Assembly (NCBI RefSeq): GCF_965208485.1 | Contig: NZ_OZ242344.1 | Location: 248,001 to 312,000, forward strand | DNA length: 64,000 bases | Source: Poriferisodalis sp965208485 | GTDB taxonomy: Bacteria > Actinomycetota > Acidimicrobiia > Acidimicrobiales > Poriferisodalaceae | Direction of reading: 5' to 3' | Shown: positions 25,344 through 34,015 of the stretch, one piece after another | Layout: each line of letters begins with the position of its first letter | Numbering within the stretch: the first letter of the stretch is position 1 | Notes under the pieces: generated by a model | The model's database searches: none | Seen by the model: only the letters and a program-made list of their open reading frames with translations | Told to the model about the DNA's origin: nothing | Position numbers and translations under genes: made by a program

Positions 25344-25727
25344 ATGAGCACTGTCACAGCAACGGCACGCGTCAGTCCGGCGACCGAGGGCCGGCGGTCT
25401 GCGCCCTCGGTACCAGTTCGAGTCGTGGCCTCCGACCAGGACAGCCTCGTCGTCGACATGCTCGAATGGCAGCGCCACGCTGCCTGTCGAGGCCTCGAAG
25501 CGGAGATCTTCTATCCCTCCGAGGATGACGAGACGGCGTTTGAGGCGAAGGCGGTCTGTGCGGCGTGTGCGGTCTCAGGCGAATGCTTGGAGTACGCGAT
25601 CGCTGTTCGGGAGAAGGATGGCGTCTGGGGCGGGCAGACGGCCGTCGAGCGTGTACGCATCGTTCGCCGCCGCCGCCGCGCCGCAGCGCGCGCCCGCAAC
25701 GCCCAGGCCGCAGCCGCATCCAGTTGA
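25344..25727 (+). CDS. WhiB-family iron-sulfur transcriptional regulator
   Basis: 127 residues. Four conserved cysteines, C48 (HAACRG), C72, C75 and C81 (AVCAACAVSGECLEYAI), bind a 4Fe-4S cluster; the GVWGG turn is at 93-97 and a basic tail (VRIVRRRRRAAARAR) follows, as in WhiB proteins that bind sigma factor region 4 and DNA. Found only in actinobacteria and their phages. The N-terminal ~35 residues are a longer than usual, low-complexity extension. A strong-looking promoter precedes the gene and the mRNA is probably leaderless. Which WhiB class it belongs to is unclear. Confidence 0.95.
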   Translation: MSTVTATARVSPATEGRRSAPSVPVRVVASDQDSLVVDMLEWQRHAACRGLEAEIFYPSEDDETAFEAKAVCAACAVSGECLEYAIAVREKDGVWGGQTAVERVRIVRRRRRAAARARNAQAAAASS

Positions 25728-25775
25728 CTGCAGAGCCGACAAGACCGCCCGAGGTGCCTAGCTAGCCTCCGGTGC

Positions 25776-26873
25776 GTGAATACAGCCGCTGCCAACAGTG
25801 ACGCCGACGCGCCTTCTCTGACGCACTACGGAGGCTGGAAGGCCGTGCTGACCGACTTGATCAACGGGATCGACCTGAGTCCTGAGGTTGCCCGGGCGGC
25901 ATTGAGGAGCGTCCTGAGCTCCGGCGCGACCGACGCCCAACTCGCCGGCTTCATCATTGCTCTCGGCATGAAGGGGGGGTCGGTTCTCGAGCTCACCGGC
26001 CTCGTCGACGCGATGCTCGACAACGCTGTACCGCTCGCGGCGCCCCCCGGGGCCATTGACATCGTGGGCAGCGGTGGTGCTCCCGTACGCCAACAGCATG
26101 CGCTCAGCGTGTCGACCATGGCCTCGTTCGTAGCTGCTGGCGCAGGCGCGGTGATCTGCAAGCACGGCTCCGTGGCGGCCACGTCGTCGTCCGGTTCATT
26201 CGACACGCTCACTGCGCTCGGCCTCGCGACCGAGCTGGGTGGGCCTGAAGTTGAGCGCTGCATCGCCGAGATCGGGCTTGGCTTCGCGTTCGCCAAGCTG
26301 TTCCATCCGGCTATGCGCTTCGCCGCACCGGTGCGCAGCGAATTGGGCGTTCCTACTACGTTCAACTTCTTGGGTCCGCTCTCGAATCCCGGTCGCGTGA
26401 AGCGCCAATTGCTCGGCGTGAGCGATCCGGTGATGGCGCCGCGGGTAGCAGGCGTGCTGGCCGCGCGTGGATCTGAACGTTCCTTGGTCGTCCACGGTGC
26501 AGACCGGCTGGATGAGATCACCTTGACCGATCTCACCCGCATCTACGACGTCCGTGACAGCGAGATCGTCGACGAGTACCAATTCGATCCCGCGTCGATC
26601 GGCTTGGAGCGAGTCAACCGTGCGGCTCTGTTCGGCGGCACCCCACAGCAGAATGCCGACATTCTCCGGGCGATCCTGTCAGGGTCCGAGATCGGCCCTC
26701 GAGCGGACATCGTGTGTCTGAACGCCGGCGCCGGGCTGGTCGTGGCGGGCCTCGCAGCGGACTTCGCCGAGGGGTTCGAGATGGCCCGAGAGGCGGTGGC
26801 CGACGGGCGCGCCGCCGCCAAGCTCAAGGCGGCAATCGCCCTCACGAACGATCTGGCCGCAGGCGTCGGCTGA
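25776..26873 (+). CDS. trpD: Anthranilate phosphoribosyltransferase
   Basis: 365 residues, GTG start. Catalyses the second step of tryptophan synthesis, joining anthranilate to PRPP. The overall fold is clear: GGWKAVLTDLINGIDLS, DAQLAGFIIALGMKG, HPAMRFAAPVRSELGVPTTFNFLGPLSNPG, LVVHGADRLDEIT and LNAGAGLVV. The PRPP loop is unusual: the canonical GTGGD appears as GSGGAPVRQQHALSVSTM (98-115) and KHGNRAxSS as KHGSVAATSSSGS (129-141). Similar variants may be normal in this clade. No other trp genes are adjacent. The downstream 78-residue gene starts 1 bp after the stop. Confidence 0.9.
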   Translation: MNTAAANSDADAPSLTHYGGWKAVLTDLINGIDLSPEVARAALRSVLSSGATDAQLAGFIIALGMKGGSVLELTGLVDAMLDNAVPLAAPPGAIDIVGSGGAPVRQQHALSVSTMASFVAAGAGAVICKHGSVAATSSSGSFDTLTALGLATELGGPEVERCIAEIGLGFAFAKLFHPAMRFAAPVRSELGVPTTFNFLGPLSNPGRVKRQLLGVSDPVMAPRVAGVLAARGSERSLVVHGADRLDEITLTDLTRIYDVRDSEIVDEYQFDPASIGLERVNRAALFGGTPQQNADILRAILSGSEIGPRADIVCLNAGAGLVVAGLAADFAEGFEMAREAVADGRAAAKLKAAIALTNDLAAGVG

Positions 26874-26874
26874 C

Positions 26875-27111
26875 ATGGTCGTCGGCCTGTCCCTGCCGTT
26901 CGGCGTCGGGGACATCATCCGGCTGACAGGCACCAACGACGAACGTCGAGACTCGCTGGTGGGCATGACGGGCACCGTCGTCGGGGTGCGGCCGGGGGAT
27001 CGCCGCGTCATGGCGATCGTCTCCTTCGACCAGGCACCGGTCTCCACAGTCTTGGTCTACGGCGTCGACGAAGCCGAGGTCGTCGAGCGTTACCGGCACG
27101 GCGTGAGCTGA
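26875..27111 (+). CDS. Small SH3-like hypothetical protein
   Basis: 78 residues, ATG 26875, directly after the trpD stop and therefore probably co-transcribed. The sequence LPFGVGDIIRLTGTNDERRDSLVG then GMTGTVVGVRPGDRRVMAIVSFD has the beta-rich, Gly-turn spacing of KOW/SH3-type barrels (compare 'G.VG.V..i....v.V.fd'). No specific family was recognised. It converges with the tandem-repeated 3' end of the protein kinase gene. Confidence 0.6.
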   Translation: MVVGLSLPFGVGDIIRLTGTNDERRDSLVGMTGTVVGVRPGDRRVMAIVSFDQAPVSTVLVYGVDEAEVVERYRHGVS

Positions 27112-27113
27112 AT

Positions 27114-27194
27114 CCGGTCTCTCAGCCGGCGCTGTGCTTTGTGCCCGGTCTCTCAGCCGGCGCTGTGCTTTGTGCCCGGTCTCTCAGCCGGCGC
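27114..27194. repeat. 31-bp tandem repeat (2.6 copies) at the 3' end of the protein kinase gene
   Basis: Units begin at 27114, 27145 and 27176, each opening CCGGTCTCTCAGCCGGCGC. The repeat covers the last ~25 codons and stop of the kinase (minus strand). Because 31 is not a multiple of three, the same DNA is read in two frames at the protein end (RDRAQSTAPAE then RPGTKHSAG). Confidence 0.95.
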
Positions 27195-28060
27195 AAGAAC
27201 CCTCGACGGCGTTCGCTCTCGTGGGCGGGAATCTCGAGGGCAGCCAAGGCTGCGGCGAGGTCGGCACCGCCGGCGAAGCGGTCGTCGGGTGCTTTTGCCA
27301 TCGCCGTCAGGATGATCTCCGACAGCTCGGGCGACACCCCCCGCTCAGCCGGATCCGGCGGCGGAAAGCGGACATGAGCATGCAGGAGATCGTTCCGCTC
27401 GCCATAGAACGGGGCCGAGCCAACCGTCAGGACATACAGCGTCGAACCGAGGCCGTAGATGTCGGTGCGGGCGTCGACAGGATTCGCCAAGGCCTGCTCG
27501 GGAGAGAGGTACATCGGCGAGCCGTACACCCGACCCGGCGGCGAGGGCGGGCCGTCAAGGTCATGTGCGAGGCCGAAGTCGAACAGCACTGCCCGATCGC
27601 CGCCTTCGGGTTGGGGGTCGAGCATGATGTTCGACGGCTTGACATCGCGATGGACGATCCGGCGTTCGTGGACATGGTCGAGCGCAGCGCAGATCTGCTG
27701 GATCGCGGCGATGCCTTCTGCCAGCGACGGCGGGTGGCGGCTGGCGCATCTGTCCGCCAAAGTCTCGCCCTCGACAATCTCCATCTCGATGTAGTGCGCT
27801 CCGCCGATCACCCCAGCACCGTGCACTGCGAGAACATTGGGATGATCCAGGCGGGCCATGAGTTCGTATTCCTGCTCGAAGAGCGACCGGACCTCCGCGC
27901 GAGCCTCGGCGAAGGGTGTCAGCACCTTGAGGCCGACCTCGTCGCCTCTCAGCGTCGTCGCCCGGTAGCAGTGCGCCACCGTGCCACGACCCAGCACCCC
28001 GGTGATTTTGTACGGGCCGTATTGACGGCCAACCCAGACGTCAGTTTGGTCTTCGTACAT
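27122..28060 (-). CDS. Hanks-type serine/threonine protein kinase
   Basis: 312 residues, cytoplasmic, with no membrane helix or PASTA repeats. Kinase landmarks: glycine loop GVLGRGTVAHCYRAT (21-35), ATP-binding K45 in VGLKVL, catalytic loop IVHRD139VKPSNIM, DFG at 161-163, the substrate segment YGSPMYLSPEQAL, and ARTDIYGLGSTLYVLTVG. All catalytic residues are present. It likely phosphorylates regulatory or cell-division targets. The C-terminal tail is short, basic and rewritten by a 31-bp tandem duplication, so the tail sequence is probably recent. Confidence 0.93.
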   Translation of the reverse strand: MYEDQTDVWVGRQYGPYKITGVLGRGTVAHCYRATTLRGDEVGLKVLTPFAEARAEVRSLFEQEYELMARLDHPNVLAVHGAGVIGGAHYIEMEIVEGETLADRCASRHPPSLAEGIAAIQQICAALDHVHERRIVHRDVKPSNIMLDPQPEGGDRAVLFDFGLAHDLDGPPSPPGRVYGSPMYLSPEQALANPVDARTDIYGLGSTLYVLTVGSAPFYGERNDLLHAHVRFPPPDPAERGVSPELSEIILTAMAKAPDDRFAGGADLAAALAALEIPAHESERRRGFLRRLRDRAQSTAPAERPGTKHSAG

Positions 28061-28165
28061 CGCACCGGCCGCGGCTTGTCGCCAATTCCAGCATAAGACG
28101 ACCCGCCCGAACGGGGCCGCGTCCCGTCCTCAGTGTCTCTGGGGCGGCCGCGGCACACTGATCCC

Positions 28166-29368
28166 GTGACTGAGCGGGCTGAATCGACGCTGCTGGGCAA
28201 GATCCGGCAGGCTGCCGCAGATGCCGGTCTCGATGCAGTGGGCGTGACCGATGTGGCGCCATTTCTCGCTGAGCGGCGCGCCATCATCGAGCGCAAAACC
28301 GCCGGGCTGCACGCCGGGATGTGGTTCACCTACGGGCGACCCGAGCGCTCGACCACACCGGCATCGATCTTGGCTGGGGCGCGCAGCATCGTGGTGTGCG
28401 CACGCGTCTACCGTCCGCCCGAGGAGGACGCCCCCGACGTCAGTGGGATCCGCCGGGCCAACAGCGCTGCTGTTGCGGCCTACGTCGCGACCGATGCCTA
28501 CGGGGAGCTGCGCGACGGGCTCGAGAGGATCAGCGAGATCCTGCGCCACGACGGCCACGATGCTCAGATCGTCTGCGACGACAACCGCCTCACCGATCGG
28601 GCGGCGGCGGCCCGTGCCGGACTCGGCTGGCTGGGCCGCAACACGATGCTGCTGTCGCGCGAGCTGGGCTCGTGGACCGTTCTGGGCTCGGTGGTGACGA
28701 CAGCGGGGCTCCCCGTCGCAGCAGAAGCCCAACCCGACGGTTGCGGCCCGTGCCGTCGCTGCCAGACAGCCTGTCCCACCGGCGCCTTGGACGAGGCGGG
28801 AGTGCTCGATGCACGCCGGTGCCTGGCGTGGCTCGTCCAGGCGCCCGGCGCATTTCCGCCCGAACACCGAGACGCGTTGGGCCATCGGATCTACGGCTGT
28901 GATGACTGCCAGGTTGTCTGCCCCTACAACGACCCGATCAGCGGACTGTCCCACGACCGACGGACTCGTTCGCAGCGTCAACCAGTCCAAGTCGGAGCGG
29001 GCCGCGATGCGCGCCGCGGCTCGATCGACGTCGTCGCTTTGCTGGGAATGACCGACGACGACCTCATGGGAACGTTCGGGCACTGGTACATCCCCCGACG
29101 CAGGCCTGAGTACCTGCGTCGCAACGCGCTGATCGTTCTCGGCAATGTCGGCGACCCCACCGATCCGGATGTCGAGGAGGTCGTTCGCGAGGCGCTCGCC
29201 TCGCCCTCGGCCGTGGTTGCCAGCCACGCAGTGTGGGCGGCCCGCCGTCTCGGCCGGGACGATCTGGTCGAAGGCGCAAAGGCAGTTGGCTTCTTGACGC
29301 ACGACTCGGACGGCATGGTCGCCGCCGAGCTTGCCCGTTCGACCGGACCCAGGATCAGCAGCGGCTGA
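28166..29368 (+). CDS. queG: Epoxyqueuosine reductase
   Basis: 400 residues from GTG 28166; an upstream GTG at 28133 is less likely. Reduces epoxyqueuosine to queuosine in tRNA, using cobalamin and two 4Fe-4S clusters. Family features: DRAAAARAGLGWLGRNTMLLSRELGSW, first ferredoxin site C193-GPC-RRC-QTACP, second site C245-DDC-QVVCPYNDP, and a C-terminal HEAT-like segment (RPEYLRRNALIVLGNVGDP). The stop overlaps the next start by one base (TGATG). No queA or tgt gene is in the window. Confidence 0.92.
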   Translation: MTERAESTLLGKIRQAAADAGLDAVGVTDVAPFLAERRAIIERKTAGLHAGMWFTYGRPERSTTPASILAGARSIVVCARVYRPPEEDAPDVSGIRRANSAAVAAYVATDAYGELRDGLERISEILRHDGHDAQIVCDDNRLTDRAAAARAGLGWLGRNTMLLSRELGSWTVLGSVVTTAGLPVAAEAQPDGCGPCRRCQTACPTGALDEAGVLDARRCLAWLVQAPGAFPPEHRDALGHRIYGCDDCQVVCPYNDPISGLSHDRRTRSQRQPVQVGAGRDARRGSIDVVALLGMTDDDLMGTFGHWYIPRRRPEYLRRNALIVLGNVGDPTDPDVEEVVREALASPSAVVASHAVWAARRLGRDDLVEGAKAVGFLTHDSDGMVAAELARSTGPRISSG

Positions 29369-30480
29369 TGCGACCGCATCTGCTGGTCACAAATGACTTC
29401 CCGCCCAAGATCGGCGGGATCCAGAACTACCTGTGGGACCTGTGGCGGCGGCTGCCCACCGAAGGCGTCACGGTGCTGACCACGCCCTACCGGGGCGCGG
29501 CGACGTTCGATGCTGCCGCGCCGATGCGCATCGTGCGAACCCGCGACCCTGTCCTGTTGCCCCATCGTGGCCTCGCACGGCAGATCCGGTCGCTGGCAAA
29601 CGAGATGGGCGCTGAATTGGTCCTGCTCGACCCTGCGCTGCCGCTCGGGGTCCTCGGCCCTCGATTGGGTCTGAGCTATGGCGTCGTGCTGCACGGCGCC
29701 GAGGTCGCGATCCCCGCGCGTCTGCCCGGGTTCACTGCACTGATGGCCCGCGTCCTGCGGTCCGCTTCGCTGATCATCTCTGCCGGCGGATACGCCGCAG
29801 CAGAAGCCCGGCGCTGTGCGGGCGCAGCGCTGCCGATCGTCGAGGTGCCGCCCGGTGTCGACACAGAGCGGTTTGTCCCGCGAGACTCCGACGAGCGACG
29901 CTCGATTCGAGCCCGCTACGGATTAGATGACGGACCGCTTGTGGTGAGCCTGAGCAGGCTGGTGCCGCGCAAGGGTGTCGATACGGTCATCAGCGCCGTC
30001 TCGACACTGGCCGCCGGCCATCGGGGGCTTGCGCTCGCCGTCGCAGGCGCAGGTCGGGATCGGGCGCGACTTGAGCGCCTAGCACGGGACAACGCGGCGA
30101 CGATTCGCTTCCTAGGCCGCGTGAGCGCGTCCGAGCTGCCCGAGGTCATGGCCATGGGCGACGTCTTCGCTGCACCCTGCCGCAGCCGCTGGACCGGACT
30201 CGAGCAAGAGGGCTTCGGCATCGTGTTCGCCGAAGCGGCGGCGTGCGGCATCGCAGCCGTCGCAGGACGTTCGGGCGGGAGTCACGAGGCCGTCTGGCAT
30301 GGCCACACGGGCCTTGTCGTCGACCGGCCGGACGAGACGGTCGAGGTCGCCGATGCGATATCGCAATTGCTGTCAGATCCAGCTCGACGAGCAGAGATGG
30401 GCAGTGCCGCGCGTGCCGCAGCAACCGAGCACTTTGCTTACGACATCGGGGCGCGGCGCCTTGTCGCAGCCCTGTCCTGA
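29368..30480 (+). CDS. GT4 glycosyltransferase, PimB-like mannosyltransferase
   Basis: 370 residues from ATG 29368. The GT-B fold is clear: VTNDFPPKIGGIQNYLWDLWRRLP at the N-terminus, PPGVDTERFVPRDSDERRSIRARYGL linker, LVVSLSRLVPRKGVDTVISAV (donor domain start), LAVAGAGRDRARLERLA, and the E-x7-E site in EQEGFGIVFAEAAACG. These features are those of PimB' and related GDP-mannose-dependent enzymes that build phosphatidylinositol mannosides in actinobacteria; an alternative lipid or polysaccharide acceptor cannot be excluded. One base overlaps queG. Followed by intergenic repeat copy A. Confidence 0.88.
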   Translation: MRPHLLVTNDFPPKIGGIQNYLWDLWRRLPTEGVTVLTTPYRGAATFDAAAPMRIVRTRDPVLLPHRGLARQIRSLANEMGAELVLLDPALPLGVLGPRLGLSYGVVLHGAEVAIPARLPGFTALMARVLRSASLIISAGGYAAAEARRCAGAALPIVEVPPGVDTERFVPRDSDERRSIRARYGLDDGPLVVSLSRLVPRKGVDTVISAVSTLAAGHRGLALAVAGAGRDRARLERLARDNAATIRFLGRVSASELPEVMAMGDVFAAPCRSRWTGLEQEGFGIVFAEAAACGIAAVAGRSGGSHEAVWHGHTGLVVDRPDETVEVADAISQLLSDPARRAEMGSAARAAATEHFAYDIGARRLVAALS

Positions 30481-30494
30481 CCGCTCCCGCTGCC

Positions 30495-30625
30495 AAGAGG
30501 CTGAGCCGGCAGGCGAAGCCGTGGCCCGGGCGGCCGTGAGCGCATATCGATTCGAGATTGAGAACAAGAGCGGGACACAGCAGGTGCGACAACAGAAAGG
30601 TTGCCAGCCTGCGCGGCTCTCCAGC
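30495..30625 (+). repeat. Dispersed intergenic repeat, copy A
   Basis: Shares long stretches with 52662-52790: GGCTGAGCCGG-AGGCGAAGCCGTGG, GGC(C)CGTGAG, ACAAGAGCGGGA, GTGCGACA and a GCGCGGCTC/GCGCAGCTC end. It lies in the 270-bp gap between the glycosyltransferase and the SRPBCC gene, and no convincing gene is seen in that gap. Nature unknown: a mobile miniature element or a conserved RNA. Confidence 0.7.
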
Positions 30626-30749
30626 CTTTTGCTGCGCTGTTTGCAATGCGTTGGACGACTGTCGACGAATCGATGCACAAATTGCAGCCGTTCGAGGGCC
30701 GTGTCCTGAGACAATGGTGTGACCACGACAGCGAACCGGGAACGTCGCC

Positions 30750-31202
30750 ATGATCGACGAGATGACAATGACTACAGTCGTGACGGCGTCGCCTGATGAC
30801 TGTTACGCGCTGATCGCAGACATCGAGCGCTACCCCGAATGGGCCACCGACATCTCGTCCGTCTCGGTCGTCGAGCGCGATCTCGACGGTCGTGTCGAGC
30901 AAGCCGCGTTCCGCGTCGAAGCACTCGGGCGCACTGCCAGCTACACGCTTGCGTACGACCACGGCGGAGCACCTCACCGACTGAGGTGGAAGCTCGTCGA
31001 CGGCGATGTCGTCAAACAGCTCGACGGTCGCTACGAGTTCAACCTGACGGCCGAGCCCGGACGCACGGAAGTGCTGTACCAGCTCGCCTTGGAACTCGCC
31101 GTTCCGCTGCCGGGATTCGTCAAGCGCCGGGCGGAGCGGCGGATCGCCCACACCGCGCTCGCTGACTTCGCGGCTCGGCTCGAGACCGGCCCCTTGGGCT
31201 AG
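30750..31202 (+). CDS. SRPBCC (polyketide cyclase/dehydrase) family protein
   Basis: 150 residues; START/Bet v1-like helix-grip fold. TTVVTASPDDCYALIADIERYPEWATDISSVSVVERDLDG is the typical opening (strand, helix, 'Y-P-E-W'), followed by paired beta strands and a long C-terminal helix RRAERRIAHTALADFAARLE. Such proteins bind hydrophobic ligands or act as cyclases/lipid carriers. Many actinobacteria carry one near cell-envelope lipid genes; the PimB-like gene upstream fits that. Ligand unknown. Confidence 0.88.
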   Translation: MIDEMTMTTVVTASPDDCYALIADIERYPEWATDISSVSVVERDLDGRVEQAAFRVEALGRTASYTLAYDHGGAPHRLRWKLVDGDVVKQLDGRYEFNLTAEPGRTEVLYQLALELAVPLPGFVKRRAERRIAHTALADFAARLETGPLG

Positions 31203-31227
31203 GGCGACCTCGGAGTTCCCCTCGGCC

Positions 31228-32412
31228 ATGGAGTTCCGCCGCATCGAGGGCTTGCCGCCCTACGTCTTCACGATCATCGACACGCTCAAGATCGAGCGTC
31301 GGCGAGCTGGTGCCGACGTGATCGACTTGGGCTTCGGCAATCCTGATCTGCCTTCGCCCGAGCGCGCTGTCAAGAAGCTGGCAGAAGCGGCGCTCAACGT
31401 ACGAAACCATCGCTACTCGGCCAGCCGCGGCATTCCCAAGCTGCGTGAATCGGCCGCTGACCTGTATCGGCGCCAGTGGGGGGTCGAGCTCGACCCCGAT
31501 ACCGAGGTCATCAACACGATCGGTGCGAAGGAGGGCTTCTCGCATCTCATGTGGACGCTGCTGGGTCCGGGCGACGCCTGCCTCGTGCCGGCGCCCTCGT
31601 ACCCGATTCACCTCTTCGGGCCGCTGTTTACGGGGGCCAGCGTGCGGGAGGTGCCGCTCGATGTCGGCGAGACGTTCTTCGAGCGGCTGGTGGAGAGATT
31701 CGAGTACTCGTGGCCCCGGCCGCGGGTGATCGTGCTGTCGTTCCCGCACAATCCCACCACGGCATGCGTCGACGGGGAGTTCATGCAACGGATCGTGGAC
31801 TTCGCCCGCGAGCGGGAGGTGCTGCTCGTTCACGACTTTGCATACGCCGATCTGGGATTCGACGGTTACGAGCCGCCCTCGATTCTGCAGGCCGACGGTG
31901 CCAAGGAAGTCGCGGTCGAGTTCTACAGCCTCACCAAGTCGTACTCGATGGCGGGGTGGCGGGTGGCCTTCTGCATGGGCAACGCCGAGGTGATCGCAGC
32001 GCTCGCCAAGCTCAAGAGCTATCTCGACTACGGCACGTTCCAGCCGATCCAGATCGCAGCCACGGTGGTCATGAACGAAAACCGCGACTTCCCCTCCGAG
32101 GTTCGCGAGACCTATCGCAACCGCAGGGATGCGCTGGTGCGCGGACTCGGGCGCATCGGCTGGGACCTCGCACCGCCGAAGGGGACGATGTTCGCTTGGG
32201 CGAGGATCCCCGAACCGTACCGGCACTTGGGTTCGGTCGAGTTCTGCAAGTTGCTGGTGAACGAGGCAAACGTGGCCCTGTCGCCTGGTGTCGGCTTCGG
32301 ACCGGGGGGAGAGGGCCACGTGCGGTTCGCGCTGGTCGAGAACGAGCACCGCATCCGCCAGGCAGTCACGCAGATGCGCACTGTGCTCGACGCGCTGGCG
32401 CCGCCGGGCTGA
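31228..32412 (+). CDS. alaC: PLP aminotransferase, AlaC-type alanine transaminase
   Basis: 394 residues, class I/II fold. IEGLPPYVFTIIDTLKIERRRAGADVIDLGFGNPDLPSPE is diagnostic of the AlaC/YfdZ branch; the PLP lysine is K237 in SLTKSYSMAGWRVAFCMG, and FPHNPTTACVDGEFM and the C-terminal R in HVRFALVENEHRIRQA bind PLP phosphate or substrate carboxylate. It should interconvert pyruvate/alanine with glutamate/2-oxoglutarate. LL-diaminopimelate aminotransferase is the closest alternative. The gene starts 25 bp after the SRPBCC stop. Confidence 0.88.
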   Translation: MEFRRIEGLPPYVFTIIDTLKIERRRAGADVIDLGFGNPDLPSPERAVKKLAEAALNVRNHRYSASRGIPKLRESAADLYRRQWGVELDPDTEVINTIGAKEGFSHLMWTLLGPGDACLVPAPSYPIHLFGPLFTGASVREVPLDVGETFFERLVERFEYSWPRPRVIVLSFPHNPTTACVDGEFMQRIVDFAREREVLLVHDFAYADLGFDGYEPPSILQADGAKEVAVEFYSLTKSYSMAGWRVAFCMGNAEVIAALAKLKSYLDYGTFQPIQIAATVVMNENRDFPSEVRETYRNRRDALVRGLGRIGWDLAPPKGTMFAWARIPEPYRHLGSVEFCKLLVNEANVALSPGVGFGPGGEGHVRFALVENEHRIRQAVTQMRTVLDALAPPG

Positions 32413-32449
32413 CACCGGCTTGGGTGGGATCCTTCCCGCCTCGGGCGCA

Positions 32450-33943
32450 TCAGGCCACGGGCCGATGCAGGATCCGTTCGAGCGCTGCACGCCATCTCCC
32501 GTGAAGCCCGTCGGCGTCGGCGCGCCCCGGGCCGGGTTCGAAGCGCCGGTCCAGCCGCCACAGCGATGCTGCCTCGGCGGGGGAGGACCAGACCCCCTCC
32601 GCCAGTCCCGCCAGCATCGCCGCGCCCAGGGCGGTGGTCTCGGTCACCACTGGTCGGCTCACGGCGGTGCCGAGCTGGTCGGCCACGATGGCGCACAGCA
32701 GGTCGTTCGTGGCTGCGCCGCCGTCGATGCGCAGCTCGGCGATGTCGCGGCCGGCACCGGCGGTCATTGCCTCGATGACGTCACGGGTCTGCAACGCCAT
32801 CGACTCGATCGTCGCACGCGCAATGTGCGCCGGTTGCGTCGCAAAGGTCAGGCCCATGATCGCCCCCCGTGCGTCGGGATCCCACCAGGGGCTGCCCAGT
32901 CCTGCGAACCCCGGCACCACGATCACCCCGCCGCTGTCCGCTGCGCTGCGAGCGAGCGCCTCGACTGCCATGGGATCAGCGGCGCCATCCAGAATGCCGG
33001 TCAACCACCCCACGGCCGCACCCGTGGCGAAAATCGAGCCTTCGAGCGCATAGACCGGGCCGTCGCCGAGATCCCAGGCCACTGTCGTGAGCAGTCCCTC
33101 GATCGGGGAGGGACAAGTGTCGCCGACGTTCATCAGCACGAACGAGCCGGTTCCGTAGGTGTTCTTTGCCATCCCGACCTCGTGGCAGCCCTGGCCGAAC
33201 AGCGCCGCCTGCTGGTCGCCGGCGACACCGCTCACTGCGACGCCCGGCCCTAGTGCAGTCGTATCCGCAGTGAGGCAGAAACGCCCGGCAGAGGGGCGCA
33301 CCTCGGCCAGGGCCGAGACCGGCACCGACAGCAGATCGCACATCGGCGCAGACCATTCGCCTGTGTTGAGGTCATACAGCAGCGTGCGCGAGGCATTCGT
33401 GGCGTCTGTGGTGAATGCGGCGCCGCCGCTCAGCTTCCACATCAGCCAGCTGTCGACGGTGCCCAAGGCCAGGTCAGCGTTCGCGGACACCCCTCCGTCT
33501 CGCAGCAGCCACTCGGCCTTGGTGCCGCTGAAGTAGGGGCTGAGCACCAGTCCCGTCAGGTGGCGCACTTCGGCGAGGCACCCCGCGGACTCCAGATCGG
33601 CGCAGCGGGATGCCGTGCGGACGTCCTGCCAGACCAAGGCCCGCGCGAGCGGCTCAGAGGTTCGGCGATCCCAAGCCACGATGGTCTCGCGCTGGTTGGT
33701 GATGCCGATGGCCGCCACCGTCGGCATCCGGCCGTCGCCGAGCGCCCGCAGACTGGCACAGAGCTCGTTCAGCGTGGCGACCGTGACCTCCCAGATCTCG
33801 TGCGGATCGTGCTCGACCAAGCCCGGTCCCGGGTAGTACTGCGGGAGCGATCGGTAGGCGTAGGCCACCTCGGCACCGGCTTCATTCACTGCCATCGAGC
33901 GCACACCGGTTGTTCCGGCGTCGATTGCCACGACAAGTGCCAC
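32450..33943 (-). CDS. glpK: Glycerol kinase
   Basis: 497 residues from GTG 33943, which follows GGAGGAGGGA; the frame opens 30 bp earlier at ATG 33973 but the GTG fits family starts (VVAIDAGTTGVRSMAVNEAG). FGGY-kinase landmarks: AIGITNQRETIVAWDRRT, WKLSGGAAFTTDATNASRTLLYDL, VSGVAGDQQAALFGQ, KNTYGTGSFVLMNVG, and the C-terminal LRIDGGAATNDLLCAIVADQLG. Phosphorylates glycerol with ATP. No glycerol facilitator or GlpD gene lies next to it. Confidence 0.95.
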   Translation of the reverse strand: MALVVAIDAGTTGVRSMAVNEAGAEVAYAYRSLPQYYPGPGLVEHDPHEIWEVTVATLNELCASLRALGDGRMPTVAAIGITNQRETIVAWDRRTSEPLARALVWQDVRTASRCADLESAGCLAEVRHLTGLVLSPYFSGTKAEWLLRDGGVSANADLALGTVDSWLMWKLSGGAAFTTDATNASRTLLYDLNTGEWSAPMCDLLSVPVSALAEVRPSAGRFCLTADTTALGPGVAVSGVAGDQQAALFGQGCHEVGMAKNTYGTGSFVLMNVGDTCPSPIEGLLTTVAWDLGDGPVYALEGSIFATGAAVGWLTGILDGAADPMAVEALARSAADSGGVIVVPGFAGLGSPWWDPDARGAIMGLTFATQPAHIARATIESMALQTRDVIEAMTAGAGRDIAELRIDGGAATNDLLCAIVADQLGTAVSRPVVTETTALGAAMLAGLAEGVWSSPAEAASLWRLDRRFEPGPGRADADGLHGRWRAALERILHRPVA

Positions 33944-34015
33944 TGTGCTCCCTCCTCCATGGATTCCGCTCATGATGACATCATCCCAGGACGCATCGAA
34001 GTAGGGTCACCGAAT

